Of a stretch of 64,000 nucleotides of DNA, positions 21,311-32,183 are shown one piece after another. Location: NCBI GenBank assembly GCA_016195265.1, contig JACPZW010000015.1, positions 1 through 64,000 of the forward strand, given 5' to 3'. Both the position numbers and the translations under genes were made by a program. The DNA is from Acidobacteriota bacterium (GTDB taxonomy: Bacteria > Acidobacteriota > Vicinamibacteria > Vicinamibacterales > CAVVIG01). The notes under the pieces were generated by a model, which saw nothing but the letters and a program-made list of their open reading frames with translations, did not search any database and was not told the DNA's origin. Numbering within the stretch: position 1 is the first letter of the stretch; each line of letters starts with the position of its first letter.

Positions 21311-22453
21311 GTGAAGATCGAACGTCTGGAGCTGCGCCTGCTGAGGCTCCCGCTCGTCCACTTCTTCGAAACCAGCTTCGGCCGCATCGACGACAAACAC
21401 TTCATCGTCATTCGTGCCGACGGCGAGGGCGCCTCCGGCTACGGAGAATGCGTGGCCGAACAGGATCCGTACTACAGCGCCGAGACCAACGAGACCGTCT
21501 GGCACATCGTTCGGGATTTCATCGCGCCGCGCGTCATCGGCGCGGAGTTCGCGCACCCGCGCGACGTTTCCCCCGCGCTCGCCGCGATCCGCGGGCATCA
21601 CATGACGAAGGCGGCCGTCGAAATGGCCGCGTGGGATCTCTTCGCGACGCTCGGCGGCATGCCGCTCAGCCGCGCGATCGGCGGCGCGCGCGCCCGGATC
21701 GCGTCGGGGGTGTCGATCGGCATCCAGCCGTCGCTCGACGCGCTGGCCGCGAAGGTCGAGCGCGAGCTCGCGGCGGGGTACCGCCGCATCAAGATCAAGA
21801 TCAAGCCGGGCTGGGACCTGAAGCCCGTCGAATCGCTCCGCGCGCGTTTCGGCGCGATTCCGCTGATGGTCGACGCCAACGCGGCCTACACGCTGGCGGA
21901 CGCGGCGCACCTGGCGGCGCTCGACGCGTTCGACCTCATGATGATCGAGCAACCGCTCGATTACGACGACATCGCCGATCACGCGGCGTTGCAGCGCATG
22001 CTGAAGACACCGATCTGCCTGGACGAGTCGATCAAGTCCGCGCACGCCGCGCGCGACGCCATCAATGCCGGCGCGTGCCGCATCATCAATATCAAGCCGG
22101 GCCGCCTGGGCGGCATCGCCCAGTCGATTGCGGTGCACGATCTCTGCGCGGCGCACCAAGTGCCGGTCTGGCACGGCGGGATGCTCGAATCGGGCATCGG
22201 CCGCGCGGCCAACATCCATCTGTCGACGCTGCCGAACTTCTCGCTGCCCGGCGACGTCGCGGCCAGCAAGCGCTACTTCGATCCGGATGTGATCGACCCG
22301 CCGATCGAGGTGGCCGCCGACGGCACGATCGCGGTGCCGACGGGTCCGGGCCTCGGCGTGCGAATCTGTGAGGATCGGCTCGAGCGCGCGACGTTGAAGA
22401 CACTGACGCTGGACGCGTCTGACGTCTCACGCGTGAAGGCCGAAGCCCGATGA
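21311..22453 (+). CDS. menC: o-Succinylbenzoate synthase-like (enolase superfamily)
   Basis: KIKIKPGWD; MVDANAAYTL; IEQPLDYDD; CLDESIKS; HGGMLESGIGRAANIHLS. Confidence 0.8.
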   Translation: MKIERLELRLLRLPLVHFFETSFGRIDDKHFIVIRADGEGASGYGECVAEQDPYYSAETNETVWHIVRDFIAPRVIGAEFAHPRDVSPALAAIRGHHMTKAAVEMAAWDLFATLGGMPLSRAIGGARARIASGVSIGIQPSLDALAAKVERELAAGYRRIKIKIKPGWDLKPVESLRARFGAIPLMVDANAAYTLADAAHLAALDAFDLMMIEQPLDYDDIADHAALQRMLKTPICLDESIKSAHAARDAINAGACRIINIKPGRLGGIAQSIAVHDLCAAHQVPVWHGGMLESGIGRAANIHLSTLPNFSLPGDVAASKRYFDPDVIDPPIEVAADGTIAVPTGPGLGVRICEDRLERATLKTLTLDASDVSRVKAEAR

Positions 22454-24627
22454 CACACCGGTCCATGGTTGGGGGGCTGGCAGGCGCCGCCTTCGCGGCC
22501 CTCGGCGCGTCCGCCTGCGCGAGCGCCCCACCCGCGCCGGCCACGACCGCGAGTCCTGGTCCCAACCTCTTCGAAAAGAAGATCGCGGCGATCCTGCGGC
22601 TGGAAGACCAGCGCGTCCTGCGCGATCCGGCGCCGCCGCCGACCCCGGCGCCTCCGCCGCTTGCCACGCGCGGGCAGCGCGCGCCCGTGATCGTCGCGCC
22701 CGAGCCGGCGCCCGACTTGATCGAAATGCTCTCGGACGACGAGGCGCGCATCCGGCGCCGGGCGGCGCTGGCGGTGGGCCGCGTCCGGCTGGTGGAAGGC
22801 GTCGCGGCGCTGGTGCCGCTGATGAAGGACGAGGAGCCCGAAGTGCGGCAGATGGCCGCGTTCGCGATGGGCCTGATCGGCGCGATCAGCGCGCGCGATC
22901 CGCTCGTCGACGCGCTCAACGATCCGGCGCCGATGGTGCAGGGCAGCGCCGCCGAGGCGCTGGGCCTGATCGGCGCGGCCGACGCGGCGGACGCGATTGG
23001 CCGGCTCGCCGCCCAAATCGTCCGCGCGGGCGTCGTCACGCCGCCGCCGGCCGATGAGGACGATGCACGTCGCGATACGCCCGCGTCGACGCTCAGGCTG
23101 TGCCTCTACGCGCTCGTCCGGCTGAAGGCGTACCCGCAGATCGCGTCGGCGGTCCTCGACGAGCGTGGGCAGCCGCGCGTGCGCTGGTGGCCGGTCGCCT
23201 ACGCGCTGCAGCGGACCGAGGATCCGCGTGCACTGCCGGCGCTTCTCACGCTCGCCAGAGAATCACATCCGTACACCCGGGCGTTTGCGGTCAAGGGGCT
23301 CGCGACGCTGAAAGATCGCGCCGCGCTGCCCGTCCTGATGCCGCTGCTCTCGAGCGGCGAGCGGTTCGTGCTGGTCGAAACGATTCGCGCGCTCGGCCGG
23401 ATCGGCGATCGGTCGGCTACGGGGCCGCTGCTGCGGATCATCCGCGACACGCGCGGTGACGCGCAGATCCGGCTCGAAGCGGCCAGCGCCATCGGCGGCA
23501 TTCACGATCCCGAGGCATTCGATGTCCTGACGGATGTGCTGTTCGAGCCGAGTCCGCAGCTGCGCGCCGCGGCGCTGCGCTCGCTCGCGTCGATCGATCA
23601 GCGGACCTTCATCTTGCTGCTCTCAAGTCTCGATCCGGACAAGGACTGGACCGTGCGCGCCGCGCTCGCAACGATTCTCGGAGGCCTGCCCGCCGAGATC
23701 GGCCTGCCGCGGCTCATGACGATGATCAACGACGCCGATCAGCGTGTGATTCCGTCGGTGCTGGCCTCCCTCGTGACGCTGCAGGCGCCGGCGGCTCCGG
23801 CCATTCTGATCGACCGGCTGAACGCCGACGATCCCGTCGTACGCGCGGCCGCCGCGACCGGTCTCGGCACGCTGAAACCGGCCAACGGCGCGGAGGCGCT
23901 CGCCGACGCCTATCGTGCCGGTCAGCGCGATTCTGGATACGGCGCGCGTGCCGCCGCGCTGGCCGCGCTCGCGAAGTACGGCGCCGCGGCGGCGATGCCG
24001 GTGCTGCGGGCGGCGTTTGCCGATACGGACTGGGCGGTGCGTGTGCGCGCCGCGATGCTCGCGACGCAGCTCGATCCAGACGGTTCGGCCGACGCCCAGC
24101 ATCAGATTCGGCCCGCGCCGCCGACGCTGACCGCGGAGGCGTATCGCCTGCCGCGACTGACGAACCCACCGGTCTCGACGCAGGTCTTCATCGACACCGA
24201 CCGGGGGACCATCCAGATCGAGCTGGCCGTGCTCGACGCACCGCTCACGGCGGAGAACTTCGCGGCGCTCGCGCGCAAGGGCTACTTCAACGGACTCGCC
24301 GTGCACCGCGTCGTGCCGGACTTCGTGGTGCAGGACGGCGATCCGCGTGGAGATGGCGAAGGTGAGCCGGGCTACACGATCCGCGACGAGTTCAACGAGC
24401 GGCCGTACCTGCGCGGCACGATCGGGATGGCGCTCGATCCGTGGCCCGACACCGGCGGCAGCCAGTGGTTCATCGCACACTCGCCGCAGCCGCACCTCGA
24501 CGCCAAGTACACGGTCTTCGGGCGCGTGATCGCGGGAATGGACGTGGTGGATCAGATTCAGCAGGGCGACGTGATTCGCAGCGTGCGTGTGTGGGACGGC
24601 GTGCAGATGTCGGGCGGATCGCGGTAG
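22450..24627 (+). CDS. HEAT-repeat protein fused to C-terminal cyclophilin-type PPIase
   Basis: Repeated HEAT units (e.g. DDEARIRRRAALAVGRVR); C-terminal FNGLAVHRVVPDFVVQDGDPRGDGEGEPGYTIRDEF...GTIGMAL. Confidence 0.9.
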   Translation: MTHRSMVGGLAGAAFAALGASACASAPPAPATTASPGPNLFEKKIAAILRLEDQRVLRDPAPPPTPAPPPLATRGQRAPVIVAPEPAPDLIEMLSDDEARIRRRAALAVGRVRLVEGVAALVPLMKDEEPEVRQMAAFAMGLIGAISARDPLVDALNDPAPMVQGSAAEALGLIGAADAADAIGRLAAQIVRAGVVTPPPADEDDARRDTPASTLRLCLYALVRLKAYPQIASAVLDERGQPRVRWWPVAYALQRTEDPRALPALLTLARESHPYTRAFAVKGLATLKDRAALPVLMPLLSSGERFVLVETIRALGRIGDRSATGPLLRIIRDTRGDAQIRLEAASAIGGIHDPEAFDVLTDVLFEPSPQLRAAALRSLASIDQRTFILLLSSLDPDKDWTVRAALATILGGLPAEIGLPRLMTMINDADQRVIPSVLASLVTLQAPAAPAILIDRLNADDPVVRAAAATGLGTLKPANGAEALADAYRAGQRDSGYGARAAALAALAKYGAAAAMPVLRAAFADTDWAVRVRAAMLATQLDPDGSADAQHQIRPAPPTLTAEAYRLPRLTNPPVSTQVFIDTDRGTIQIELAVLDAPLTAENFAALARKGYFNGLAVHRVVPDFVVQDGDPRGDGEGEPGYTIRDEFNERPYLRGTIGMALDPWPDTGGSQWFIAHSPQPHLDAKYTVFGRVIAGMDVVDQIQQGDVIRSVRVWDGVQMSGGSR

Positions 24628-24637
24628 GTACAAAGGA

Positions 24638-24666
24638 AAAGGGGGCGACCGCCGCCCCCTTTATTC
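24638..24666. terminator. Bidirectional hairpin terminator
   Basis: AAAGGGGGC-GACCGCC-GCCCCCTTT. Confidence 0.8.
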
Positions 24667-24682
24667 GTCGGGAGAGGTCAGC

Positions 24683-24733
24683 TTAACGTTTCTTGCCGGC
24701 CTTCTTCTTCCCGCCCTTGGCTTTCTTTGCCAT
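24683..24733 (-). CDS. 16-aa Lys-rich micro-ORF, MAKKAKGGKKKAGKKR
   Basis: ATG..TAA read by eye; SD-like GAAGGGGGGG about 10 nt upstream; own promoter-like element and terminator. Confidence 0.55.
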   Translation of the reverse strand: MAKKAKGGKKKAGKKR

Positions 24734-24873
24734 TGTCAGTTATCCCCCCCTTCATGTGGGATTTTCTACTCGAGCGCACTCGAGCATCGCCGTGGCTGCC
24801 GCCTGGCACGCACACGCGACGTCGGCGCCCGTCGCTAGGGATGGCATACATTCACCATCCTCATACCAGATGT

Positions 24874-24903
24874 AGATTATGGACCCCTGCGCGACAGTGT
24901 CAA
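24874..24903 (-). promoter_or_regulatory. Sigma70-like promoter TTGACA-N18-TAATCT for the micro-ORF unit
   Basis: Minus strand ...GTGCTTGACACTGTCGCGCAGGGGTCCATAATCTACATC. Confidence 0.6.
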
Positions 24904-24923
24904 GCACAAACGTGCTCGAAAAG

Positions 24924-25964
24924 TCAAAATTTCCTGCGCGCGCGCGCGTCGCGTAGCAACTCGTCGGCGCGCTCACGCGCGCCGATCGGTTCGGACGGAC
25001 GCGCATCGACGACGATCTGCAGCTGCGCGATCGCGCCGTCGACGTCGTTCATGACGAGTAGCTCGTTCGCGAGACCGAGGCGCGCGCGCACGTCGGTCGC
25101 ACGAGGATTGAAGACGCGATTCGCGCGCACGCGCTCGATGAGCGCCCGCCACGCCGCGGCGCTCGCGCGTGGATCGTGGAAGTAGGTCTCGTGCACGTCG
25201 GCGATGCGCGCCAAGAAGAGCGGATTGGTCGGGTACTGCGCGTCGAGCGTCTCGAGCAGCCCGAGCGCGTCCTTCGGTTTCTTCTCGTACCAGAGATACA
25301 GCACGTGCAGCTGATAGTCGGCTTCGCCGCGCAGGACCTCGCCGTGCGCGCGCGCCTGCAGCATTTCACGCAGGCCCTGCTCGCGATCGCCGCCGGGCAG
25401 CAGGAGCAGCCAGCGCAGCAGCTTCGCGTACCGCGGCGCGACGTCGGCGTAGTAGTGATAGAGGCCGATGCCGAAATACGCGTCGGCCAGGGCCGGATCG
25501 AGCTGGAGCGCGCGTTCGAGCGCGTCCTTGATCTTCTTGCCCTCACGGGCGGCCGCAAGGCGTTCGCCGCGGAGCACGCGCCACTGCACGAGCGGCGCGT
25601 ACGATCCGGCGAGGTAGAACCACGCCTCGGCCTGCCGCGGTTCCCGCCGCGTCCACGCGCCGCTGGCCGCGATCGCCGTCGCGGCGGCCGCGTTCAGCTT
25701 CTGATCGAGCGCGCGGCTTTCCGGATTCAGGAGAATCTGCCACCAGAGCGAGACGACGACCAGCTCCTGGCAGGCTTCACGCGGCGCGGGCGGACACGTG
25801 CGCGCGAGCTGGGCGTCGACGTCGGCGAATTGGGCGCGCAGGATCGTGTCGTAGACGGCCGCGAGGCGCGGTGCTTCGGTCAGTCCGGCGGCGTGCGCAG
25901 GCGCGGCGAGCGTCAGCAGCGCGCCTGTCGCCAGCAACCAGCGACTCACGCCAGCCCCAGCCAC
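24924..25964 (-). CDS. TPR-like secreted hypothetical protein
   Basis: Signal peptide; ALQLDPALADAYFGIGLYHYYADVAP. Confidence 0.75.
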   Translation of the reverse strand: MAGAGVSRWLLATGALLTLAAPAHAAGLTEAPRLAAVYDTILRAQFADVDAQLARTCPPAPREACQELVVVSLWWQILLNPESRALDQKLNAAAATAIAASGAWTRREPRQAEAWFYLAGSYAPLVQWRVLRGERLAAAREGKKIKDALERALQLDPALADAYFGIGLYHYYADVAPRYAKLLRWLLLLPGGDREQGLREMLQARAHGEVLRGEADYQLHVLYLWYEKKPKDALGLLETLDAQYPTNPLFLARIADVHETYFHDPRASAAAWRALIERVRANRVFNPRATDVRARLGLANELLVMNDVDGAIAQLQIVVDARPSEPIGARERADELLRDARARRKF

Positions 25965-26055
25965 CCGCCTACGCTCGCGGATTGGTGACGCGAGCTACGG
26001 CGAGGCGCGCCAAAGCGCCAGAGGCGCGACGGCGGCCAGGCACCAGCCACCATCT

Positions 26056-27186
26056 TCACATGCTCGTCCGGAGCTGCTGCTTCTCGGCGTGCCGCTCGAT
26101 TGCGAGCGCGATCAGGCGATCCAACAGCTGCGTGTAGGAGAGGCCGGTCGCCTCCCACATCTTCGAGTACATGCTGATCGTCGTGAAGCCGGGAATCGTG
26201 TTCACTTCGTTCAGGTACAGCACGCCACTGTCGCGCGCGAGCAGAAAGTCTACGCGCGCCATGCCGGCGCCGTCGATCGCCTTGAACGCGGCGATCGCCA
26301 TCGCCCGGACGTCGCGCGTCTGCGCCTCGCTGAGCGGCGCGGGAATGCGTGTCGTCGACGCGGCGTCGAGGTACTTCGCTTCGTAGTCGTAGAATTCGCG
26401 CGATGGAATGATCTCGCCGGGAATCGACGCTTCCGGCTCGTCGTTGCCGAGGACGGCGCACTCGATCTCGCGCGCGTTCGGCACGGCCGCCTCAACGATG
26501 ATCTTGCGGTCGAATTCGGCGGCGAGCGTGATGGCCGCGCGCAGCTCGGCGGCGTGCTTCGCCTTCGAGATGCCCACGCTCGATCCGAGGTTGGCGGGCT
26601 TGACGAAGACGGGAAAGCCCAGCCGGTGCACGACGGCCTGCATCGCCGCGCGCTCGTCGCGCTGCCAGTCGCGCTTCAGGATGACTTCGTAGTCGCACAC
26701 CGGCAGGCCTCTGGCGGCGAACACGAGCTTCATCACCGCTTTGTCCATGCCGACGGCCGACGCCAGCACGCCGGCGCCCACGTACGGCACATTCGCCAGC
26801 TCGAACAGGCCCTGCACCGTGCCGTCTTCGCCGTATGGACCGTGCAGGACCGGGAACACGACGTCGAGCGCGAACCCCGTGACGGCCGCGCGCTCGTCGA
26901 GCCGGTCGATCGTCAGCAGGGTGTCGCCGCCAGGACGCGCCATGAGGTGCGCCTCGCGTGACGGTTCCGCGGGTTGCGTGCGACTGGCGTGAATGGCCTC
27001 CGCCGCCGACGCCAGCGCGGGAGGCTTGGCGGGCAGCGACCAGCGCCCGTCTTTTTCGATCCGAATGGCGACGGGCTCGTAGCGGTCGCGGTCCAGGTTC
27101 TCGAAGACCGCCGCGGCCGACGCGAGCGACACCTCGTGCTCGCCGGACCGTCCGCCGTAGACCACGCCGACACGAAGCTTTTTCAC
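26056..27186 (-). CDS. ddl: D-alanine--D-alanine ligase
   Basis: KLRVGVVYGGRSGEHEVSLASA; GPYGEDGTVQGLFEL; FVKPANLGSSVGISKAKH; YLNEVNTIPGFT. Confidence 0.95.
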   Translation of the reverse strand: MKKLRVGVVYGGRSGEHEVSLASAAAVFENLDRDRYEPVAIRIEKDGRWSLPAKPPALASAAEAIHASRTQPAEPSREAHLMARPGGDTLLTIDRLDERAAVTGFALDVVFPVLHGPYGEDGTVQGLFELANVPYVGAGVLASAVGMDKAVMKLVFAARGLPVCDYEVILKRDWQRDERAAMQAVVHRLGFPVFVKPANLGSSVGISKAKHAAELRAAITLAAEFDRKIIVEAAVPNAREIECAVLGNDEPEASIPGEIIPSREFYDYEAKYLDAASTTRIPAPLSEAQTRDVRAMAIAAFKAIDGAGMARVDFLLARDSGVLYLNEVNTIPGFTTISMYSKMWEATGLSYTQLLDRLIALAIERHAEKQQLRTSM

Positions 27187-27200
27187 TCGATTAAACTTAA

Positions 27201-28361
<1,161 letters not shown>

Positions 28362-28391
28362 GGCATCGCGGCCAGGGCAAAGAGAATAAGC

Positions 28392-28730
28392 ATGTTGGGT
28401 GTGAGTACCGTATTCGCCATGGGCGCGCTGCCGGACGGCGCGAGCCCGTTGATGCAGGTCATCCCGTTTGCTTTGATTTTCGGGATTTTCTATTTCATCA
28501 TCCTGCTCCCGGCAAAGAAGAAGCAGCGGAAGGTGCAGGAGTTTCTCGACAACTTGAAGGTCAACGACCGCATCATCACGACGAGCGGCCTGTACGGCCA
28601 GATTACGCGGCTGAGCGAGCAGAGCGTGCAGGTGCAGATCGCGGACAAGGTCCGGATTGAAGTCTCCCGGGCGGCCATCGGCGGGTACCAGGGTCAGCCG
28701 GCGGTCGTCGAGCCGGAGAAAGCGAACTAG
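28392..28730 (+). CDS. yajC: Preprotein translocase subunit YajC
   Basis: FALIFGIFYFIILLPAKKKQRKVQEFLDNLKVNDRIITTSGLYG. Confidence 0.93.
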   Translation: MLGVSTVFAMGALPDGASPLMQVIPFALIFGIFYFIILLPAKKKQRKVQEFLDNLKVNDRIITTSGLYGQITRLSEQSVQVQIADKVRIEVSRAAIGGYQGQPAVVEPEKAN

Positions 28731-28732
28731 CC

Positions 28733-30331
28733 ATGTCGAACCTCCGTTGGAAGGTCCTTTCGATTCTCGCCACGCTGGTGGTGTTCTCGGCGCTGGGCGT
28801 GTACCCGATCGTGGCGTCGCGCTACGGCGTCCACTCGCCCGGCTGGCTGATGGACAAGCAGCTCAAGCTCGGGCTCGATCTGAAGGGCGGCGTGCACCTC
28901 GTCCTTCGCGTGCAGACCGACGATGCGCTGCGCCTCGAGACGGACACGGAAACCGAGCGCCTGCGCGAGGAGCTGCAGACGCGCGCGATTCCCGTTACCG
29001 CGGTCACCGCGGTCAGCTCGACGCAGTTCCGCGTGGAAGGCGTGCCGCCGGCGCAGGATGCCGCGTTCCGCACGGCGGCGCAGGAAGTGCAGGCGAACTT
29101 CGATCGCAGTTCCGGGACAAACGGGACCTACACGTTCACGATGAAGCCGAACATCCAGGTGAACCTGCGCGACGAGGCGGTCATCCAGGCGCGCCAGACG
29201 ATCGAGCGGCGCGTGAACGATCTCGGCGTGACCGAACCGAGCATCTCCCAGCAGGGCAACAGCGGCGATCAGATTCTGGTGCAGCTGCCGGGCGTGACCG
29301 ACGTCGAGCGCGCGAAGGAAATCATCCGGTCGACCGGGTTGCTGGAACTCAAGATTGTCGAGCAGGGGCCGTCGCCGACCAGGGAAGGGCTCATGGTCAA
29401 CGGCCAGGTGCCGGCGAACACCGAGATCGTGCCGGGGGCGACGGGCGTGCCGGGCGAGCCCGCGGGAACGGTGTACTACCTGGTGAAGAAAGTCGCGGCG
29501 GTCACCGGCCGCGATCTTCGGAACGCGCGGCCGTCGCTCGATCAGAACAACCAGCCGGCGGTCAGCTTCACGCTGAACACCGAAGGCGGACGGAAGTTCG
29601 GCAAGGTGACGAGCGAGAACATCGGCCGGCAGCTCGCGATCGTGCTGGACGGCCGCGTGCAGTCCGCGCCGCGCATCGACGGCCGGATCAGCACCGACGG
29701 CCAGATCTTCGGGACGTACACGCAGGAAGAAGTGCAGAACCTCTCGCTCATCCTGCGGTCGGGCGCGCTGCCCGCGACGCTGACGTACCTCTCGGAACAG
29801 ACGATCGGCCCGACCTTGGGCGCCGACTCGATTCGATCGGGCGTCACGGCGTCGGTCGTCGGCCTGCTGCTCGTCACGGTGTTCATGCTCATCTATTACA
29901 GGCTGTCGGGCGTAAACGCCGTCGTCGCCCTGGTCTTCAACCTCGTGATCCTGCTCGGTCTGATGGCGTACGTGGGCGCCGTCATGACGCTGCCGGGCAT
30001 CGCAGGGTTCGTGCTCACGATGGGCATCGGCGTCGATTCGAATGTGCTGATCTTCGAACGGATCAAGGAAGAGATCGAAGCGCAGCGCGGCGTCCGCGCG
30101 GCCATCAACGCGGGCTTCAGCCGTGTGTTCTGGACGCTGGTCGACACGCACATTTCGGCCCTCATCTCGGCCGCGTTCCTGTTCCAGTTCGGCACGGGTC
30201 CGATTCGCGGGTTTGCCGTGACGCTCTTCTTCGGTCTCCTGTCGAACCTGTTCACGTCGCTCTTCGTGTCGAAGACGCTTTACGACGTCGCGTTATCGAA
30301 CCGTCAACAGGTCGCGACGCTCAGCATCTGA
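28733..30331 (+). CDS. secD: Protein translocase subunit SecD
   Basis: LKLGLDLKGGVHLVL; MGIGVDSNVLIFERIKEE. Confidence 0.96.
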   Translation: MSNLRWKVLSILATLVVFSALGVYPIVASRYGVHSPGWLMDKQLKLGLDLKGGVHLVLRVQTDDALRLETDTETERLREELQTRAIPVTAVTAVSSTQFRVEGVPPAQDAAFRTAAQEVQANFDRSSGTNGTYTFTMKPNIQVNLRDEAVIQARQTIERRVNDLGVTEPSISQQGNSGDQILVQLPGVTDVERAKEIIRSTGLLELKIVEQGPSPTREGLMVNGQVPANTEIVPGATGVPGEPAGTVYYLVKKVAAVTGRDLRNARPSLDQNNQPAVSFTLNTEGGRKFGKVTSENIGRQLAIVLDGRVQSAPRIDGRISTDGQIFGTYTQEEVQNLSLILRSGALPATLTYLSEQTIGPTLGADSIRSGVTASVVGLLLVTVFMLIYYRLSGVNAVVALVFNLVILLGLMAYVGAVMTLPGIAGFVLTMGIGVDSNVLIFERIKEEIEAQRGVRAAINAGFSRVFWTLVDTHISALISAAFLFQFGTGPIRGFAVTLFFGLLSNLFTSLFVSKTLYDVALSNRQQVATLSI

Positions 30332-30359
30332 CGGTACAACGCGACCCCGCGGATTCTTT

Positions 30360-31370
30360 ATGCATATCTTCAAGAACGCGAACTTCGATTTCCTCCGCTG
30401 GCGCTGGCACGCGCTGGCCGTCTCCTGGATCATCATCCTCGCGGGGATCTTCACGATCGCCACCAAGGGCATCCCCAAAGGCGTCGAGTTCGCCGGCGGG
30501 ACCGTGGTCATCGAGCAGTTCGACCAGGCCGTGACGGTCCAGCAGGTGCGGCAGGCGCTCGATCGCAACTACCCGGCCGGCGGGCAGAACACCGTGGTCC
30601 AGACCTACGGCGACCCGGCCTTGCGCCAGGTCATGATTCGCGTGCCGCAGGTCGGCGCCGAATCCGGCGCCGCGCTCAGCCGCGAGGCGCAGGCGGTCGA
30701 GGACGCGCTCAAGAAGGCGAATCTCGGGACGTTCAAGCGCCAGGGCGCCGAGATCGTGGGCGCCACGGTCGGCGCTGAACTGACGAGCAAGGGGCTTTGG
30801 GCGACGGCGCTCTCGCTCATCGGCATCCTCGCGTACCTGGCGTTCCGCTTCCAGTTCAGTTTCGGCGTGGGCGCCGTGGTGGCGACGATTCACGACCTGC
30901 TGATCACGCTGGCGTTCCTGGCGTTCTTCCGCTACGACATGTCGCTGAACGTGATCGCCGCCATCCTGACGATGACGGGCTATTCGACCAACGACACGAT
31001 CGTGATCTTCGACCGGATTCGCGAGAACATGCGGTCGATGCGGCGCGATTCGCTCGGGCACATTATCAACGCATCGGTGAACCAGACGCTGAGCCGGACG
31101 ATCATCACCGCCGGCACCGCGCTCCTGACGTCGCTCGCGCTGTTCTTCTTCGGCGGCGAGGTGCTGCACGGCTTCGCGTTCACGATGGTCGTCGGCATCA
31201 TCACCGGCACCTACTCGAGCATCTTCATCGCGGCCGCCATCGTGAGCTTCTGGCGCGGCAGCGCGCCCACGCGCGCGGCGGCCCACGCGCCCGCGAGCGT
31301 CGCGGCGGCGGGCACGCCGCAGCAGCCGCAGCGCAAGCAGAAGCCGCAGCGCAAGGCGAAGGCTTCGTAG
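30360..31370 (+). CDS. secF: Protein translocase subunit SecF
   Basis: GVEFAGGTVV; MTGYSTNDTIVIFDRIREN; SRTIITAGTALLTSLALFFFGGEVL. Confidence 0.96.
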   Translation: MHIFKNANFDFLRWRWHALAVSWIIILAGIFTIATKGIPKGVEFAGGTVVIEQFDQAVTVQQVRQALDRNYPAGGQNTVVQTYGDPALRQVMIRVPQVGAESGAALSREAQAVEDALKKANLGTFKRQGAEIVGATVGAELTSKGLWATALSLIGILAYLAFRFQFSFGVGAVVATIHDLLITLAFLAFFRYDMSLNVIAAILTMTGYSTNDTIVIFDRIRENMRSMRRDSLGHIINASVNQTLSRTIITAGTALLTSLALFFFGGEVLHGFAFTMVVGIITGTYSSIFIAAAIVSFWRGSAPTRAAAHAPASVAAAGTPQQPQRKQKPQRKAKAS

Positions 31371-31373
31371 GCG

Positions 31374-32183
31374 TTGCCCGACACCGTTCAAGCGGCGCTC
31401 CTCGGTCTCGTGCAGGGCGCGACCGAGTTCCTGCCCGTCTCGAGCTCGGCGCACCTGATCCTGGCGCGTGCGTTCTTCGGCTTCGACGGCGACAAATTCG
31501 GGCTGGCGTTCGACGTCGCCTGCCACGTGGGGACGCTCATCGCCGTCCTTATTTACTTCCGGCAGGATCTGATGCGGATGGTCGCGGCGCTGCCGCGGTT
31601 CAACCCCGCGGCCGACGAGGAGTCCCGGCTGATCGGGCTGCTCGCGGTCGGGACCGTGCCGGCCGTGGCCGCGGGGCTGGCGTTCCGGCACCTGATTGAG
31701 GAGCTGCGCACGCCGACCGTCGCGGCGGTCACGCTGGCGCTCGGCGCGGTGCTGTTCTTCGTGGCCGAGCGCGGCGCGAAAAGCCGCAGCGATCGCTCGC
31801 TGACCGTGACGGAGGCCCTGCTGATCGGCGTTGCCCAGGCGCTCGCGCTGGTGCCGGGCGTCTCGCGGTCGGGCGCCACGATTACGGTGGCGCTGATGCT
31901 GGGGCTGCGGCGCACCGAGGCGGCCCGGTTCATCTTTCTGCTCGCGATCCCCGCCATCCTCGGCGCGGCCGCGAGCGAGGCGCCGAAGCTGCTCAGGCTG
32001 GGCGTGGAGGGCGGCGGGGTGCTGATCGTAACGGGCATCGTCGCGTCGGCGATCGTCGGGTACGCGGCGGTGAAGTACTTCATCAGGTATCTGGGGAATC
32101 ATTCGCTCGCGGCCTTCGCGTGGTACCGGATCGCGCTGGCCGCGACCGTCGTGGTGTGGCTCTATGCCGTGGCTGCGCCGTAA
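31374..32183 (+). CDS. uppP: Undecaprenyl-diphosphatase UppP/BacA
   Basis: LLGLVQGATEFLPVSSSAHLIL; LVPGVSRSGATI; TTG start. Confidence 0.95.
   Translation: MPDTVQAALLGLVQGATEFLPVSSSAHLILARAFFGFDGDKFGLAFDVACHVGTLIAVLIYFRQDLMRMVAALPRFNPAADEESRLIGLLAVGTVPAVAAGLAFRHLIEELRTPTVAAVTLALGAVLFFVAERGAKSRSDRSLTVTEALLIGVAQALALVPGVSRSGATITVALMLGLRRTEAARFIFLLAIPAILGAAASEAPKLLRLGVEGGGVLIVTGIVASAIVGYAAVKYFIRYLGNHSLAAFAWYRIALAATVVVWLYAVAAP

Noticed and set aside
24933-24950. Alternating CG run (Z-DNA candidate)
   Set aside because: Lies in coding sequence for RDARARRKF; expected occasionally at this GC content
24752-25006. 84-aa minus-strand ORF over the micro-ORF leader
   Set aside because: Overlaps the C-terminus of the TPR gene and spans the promoter; no recognisable motif
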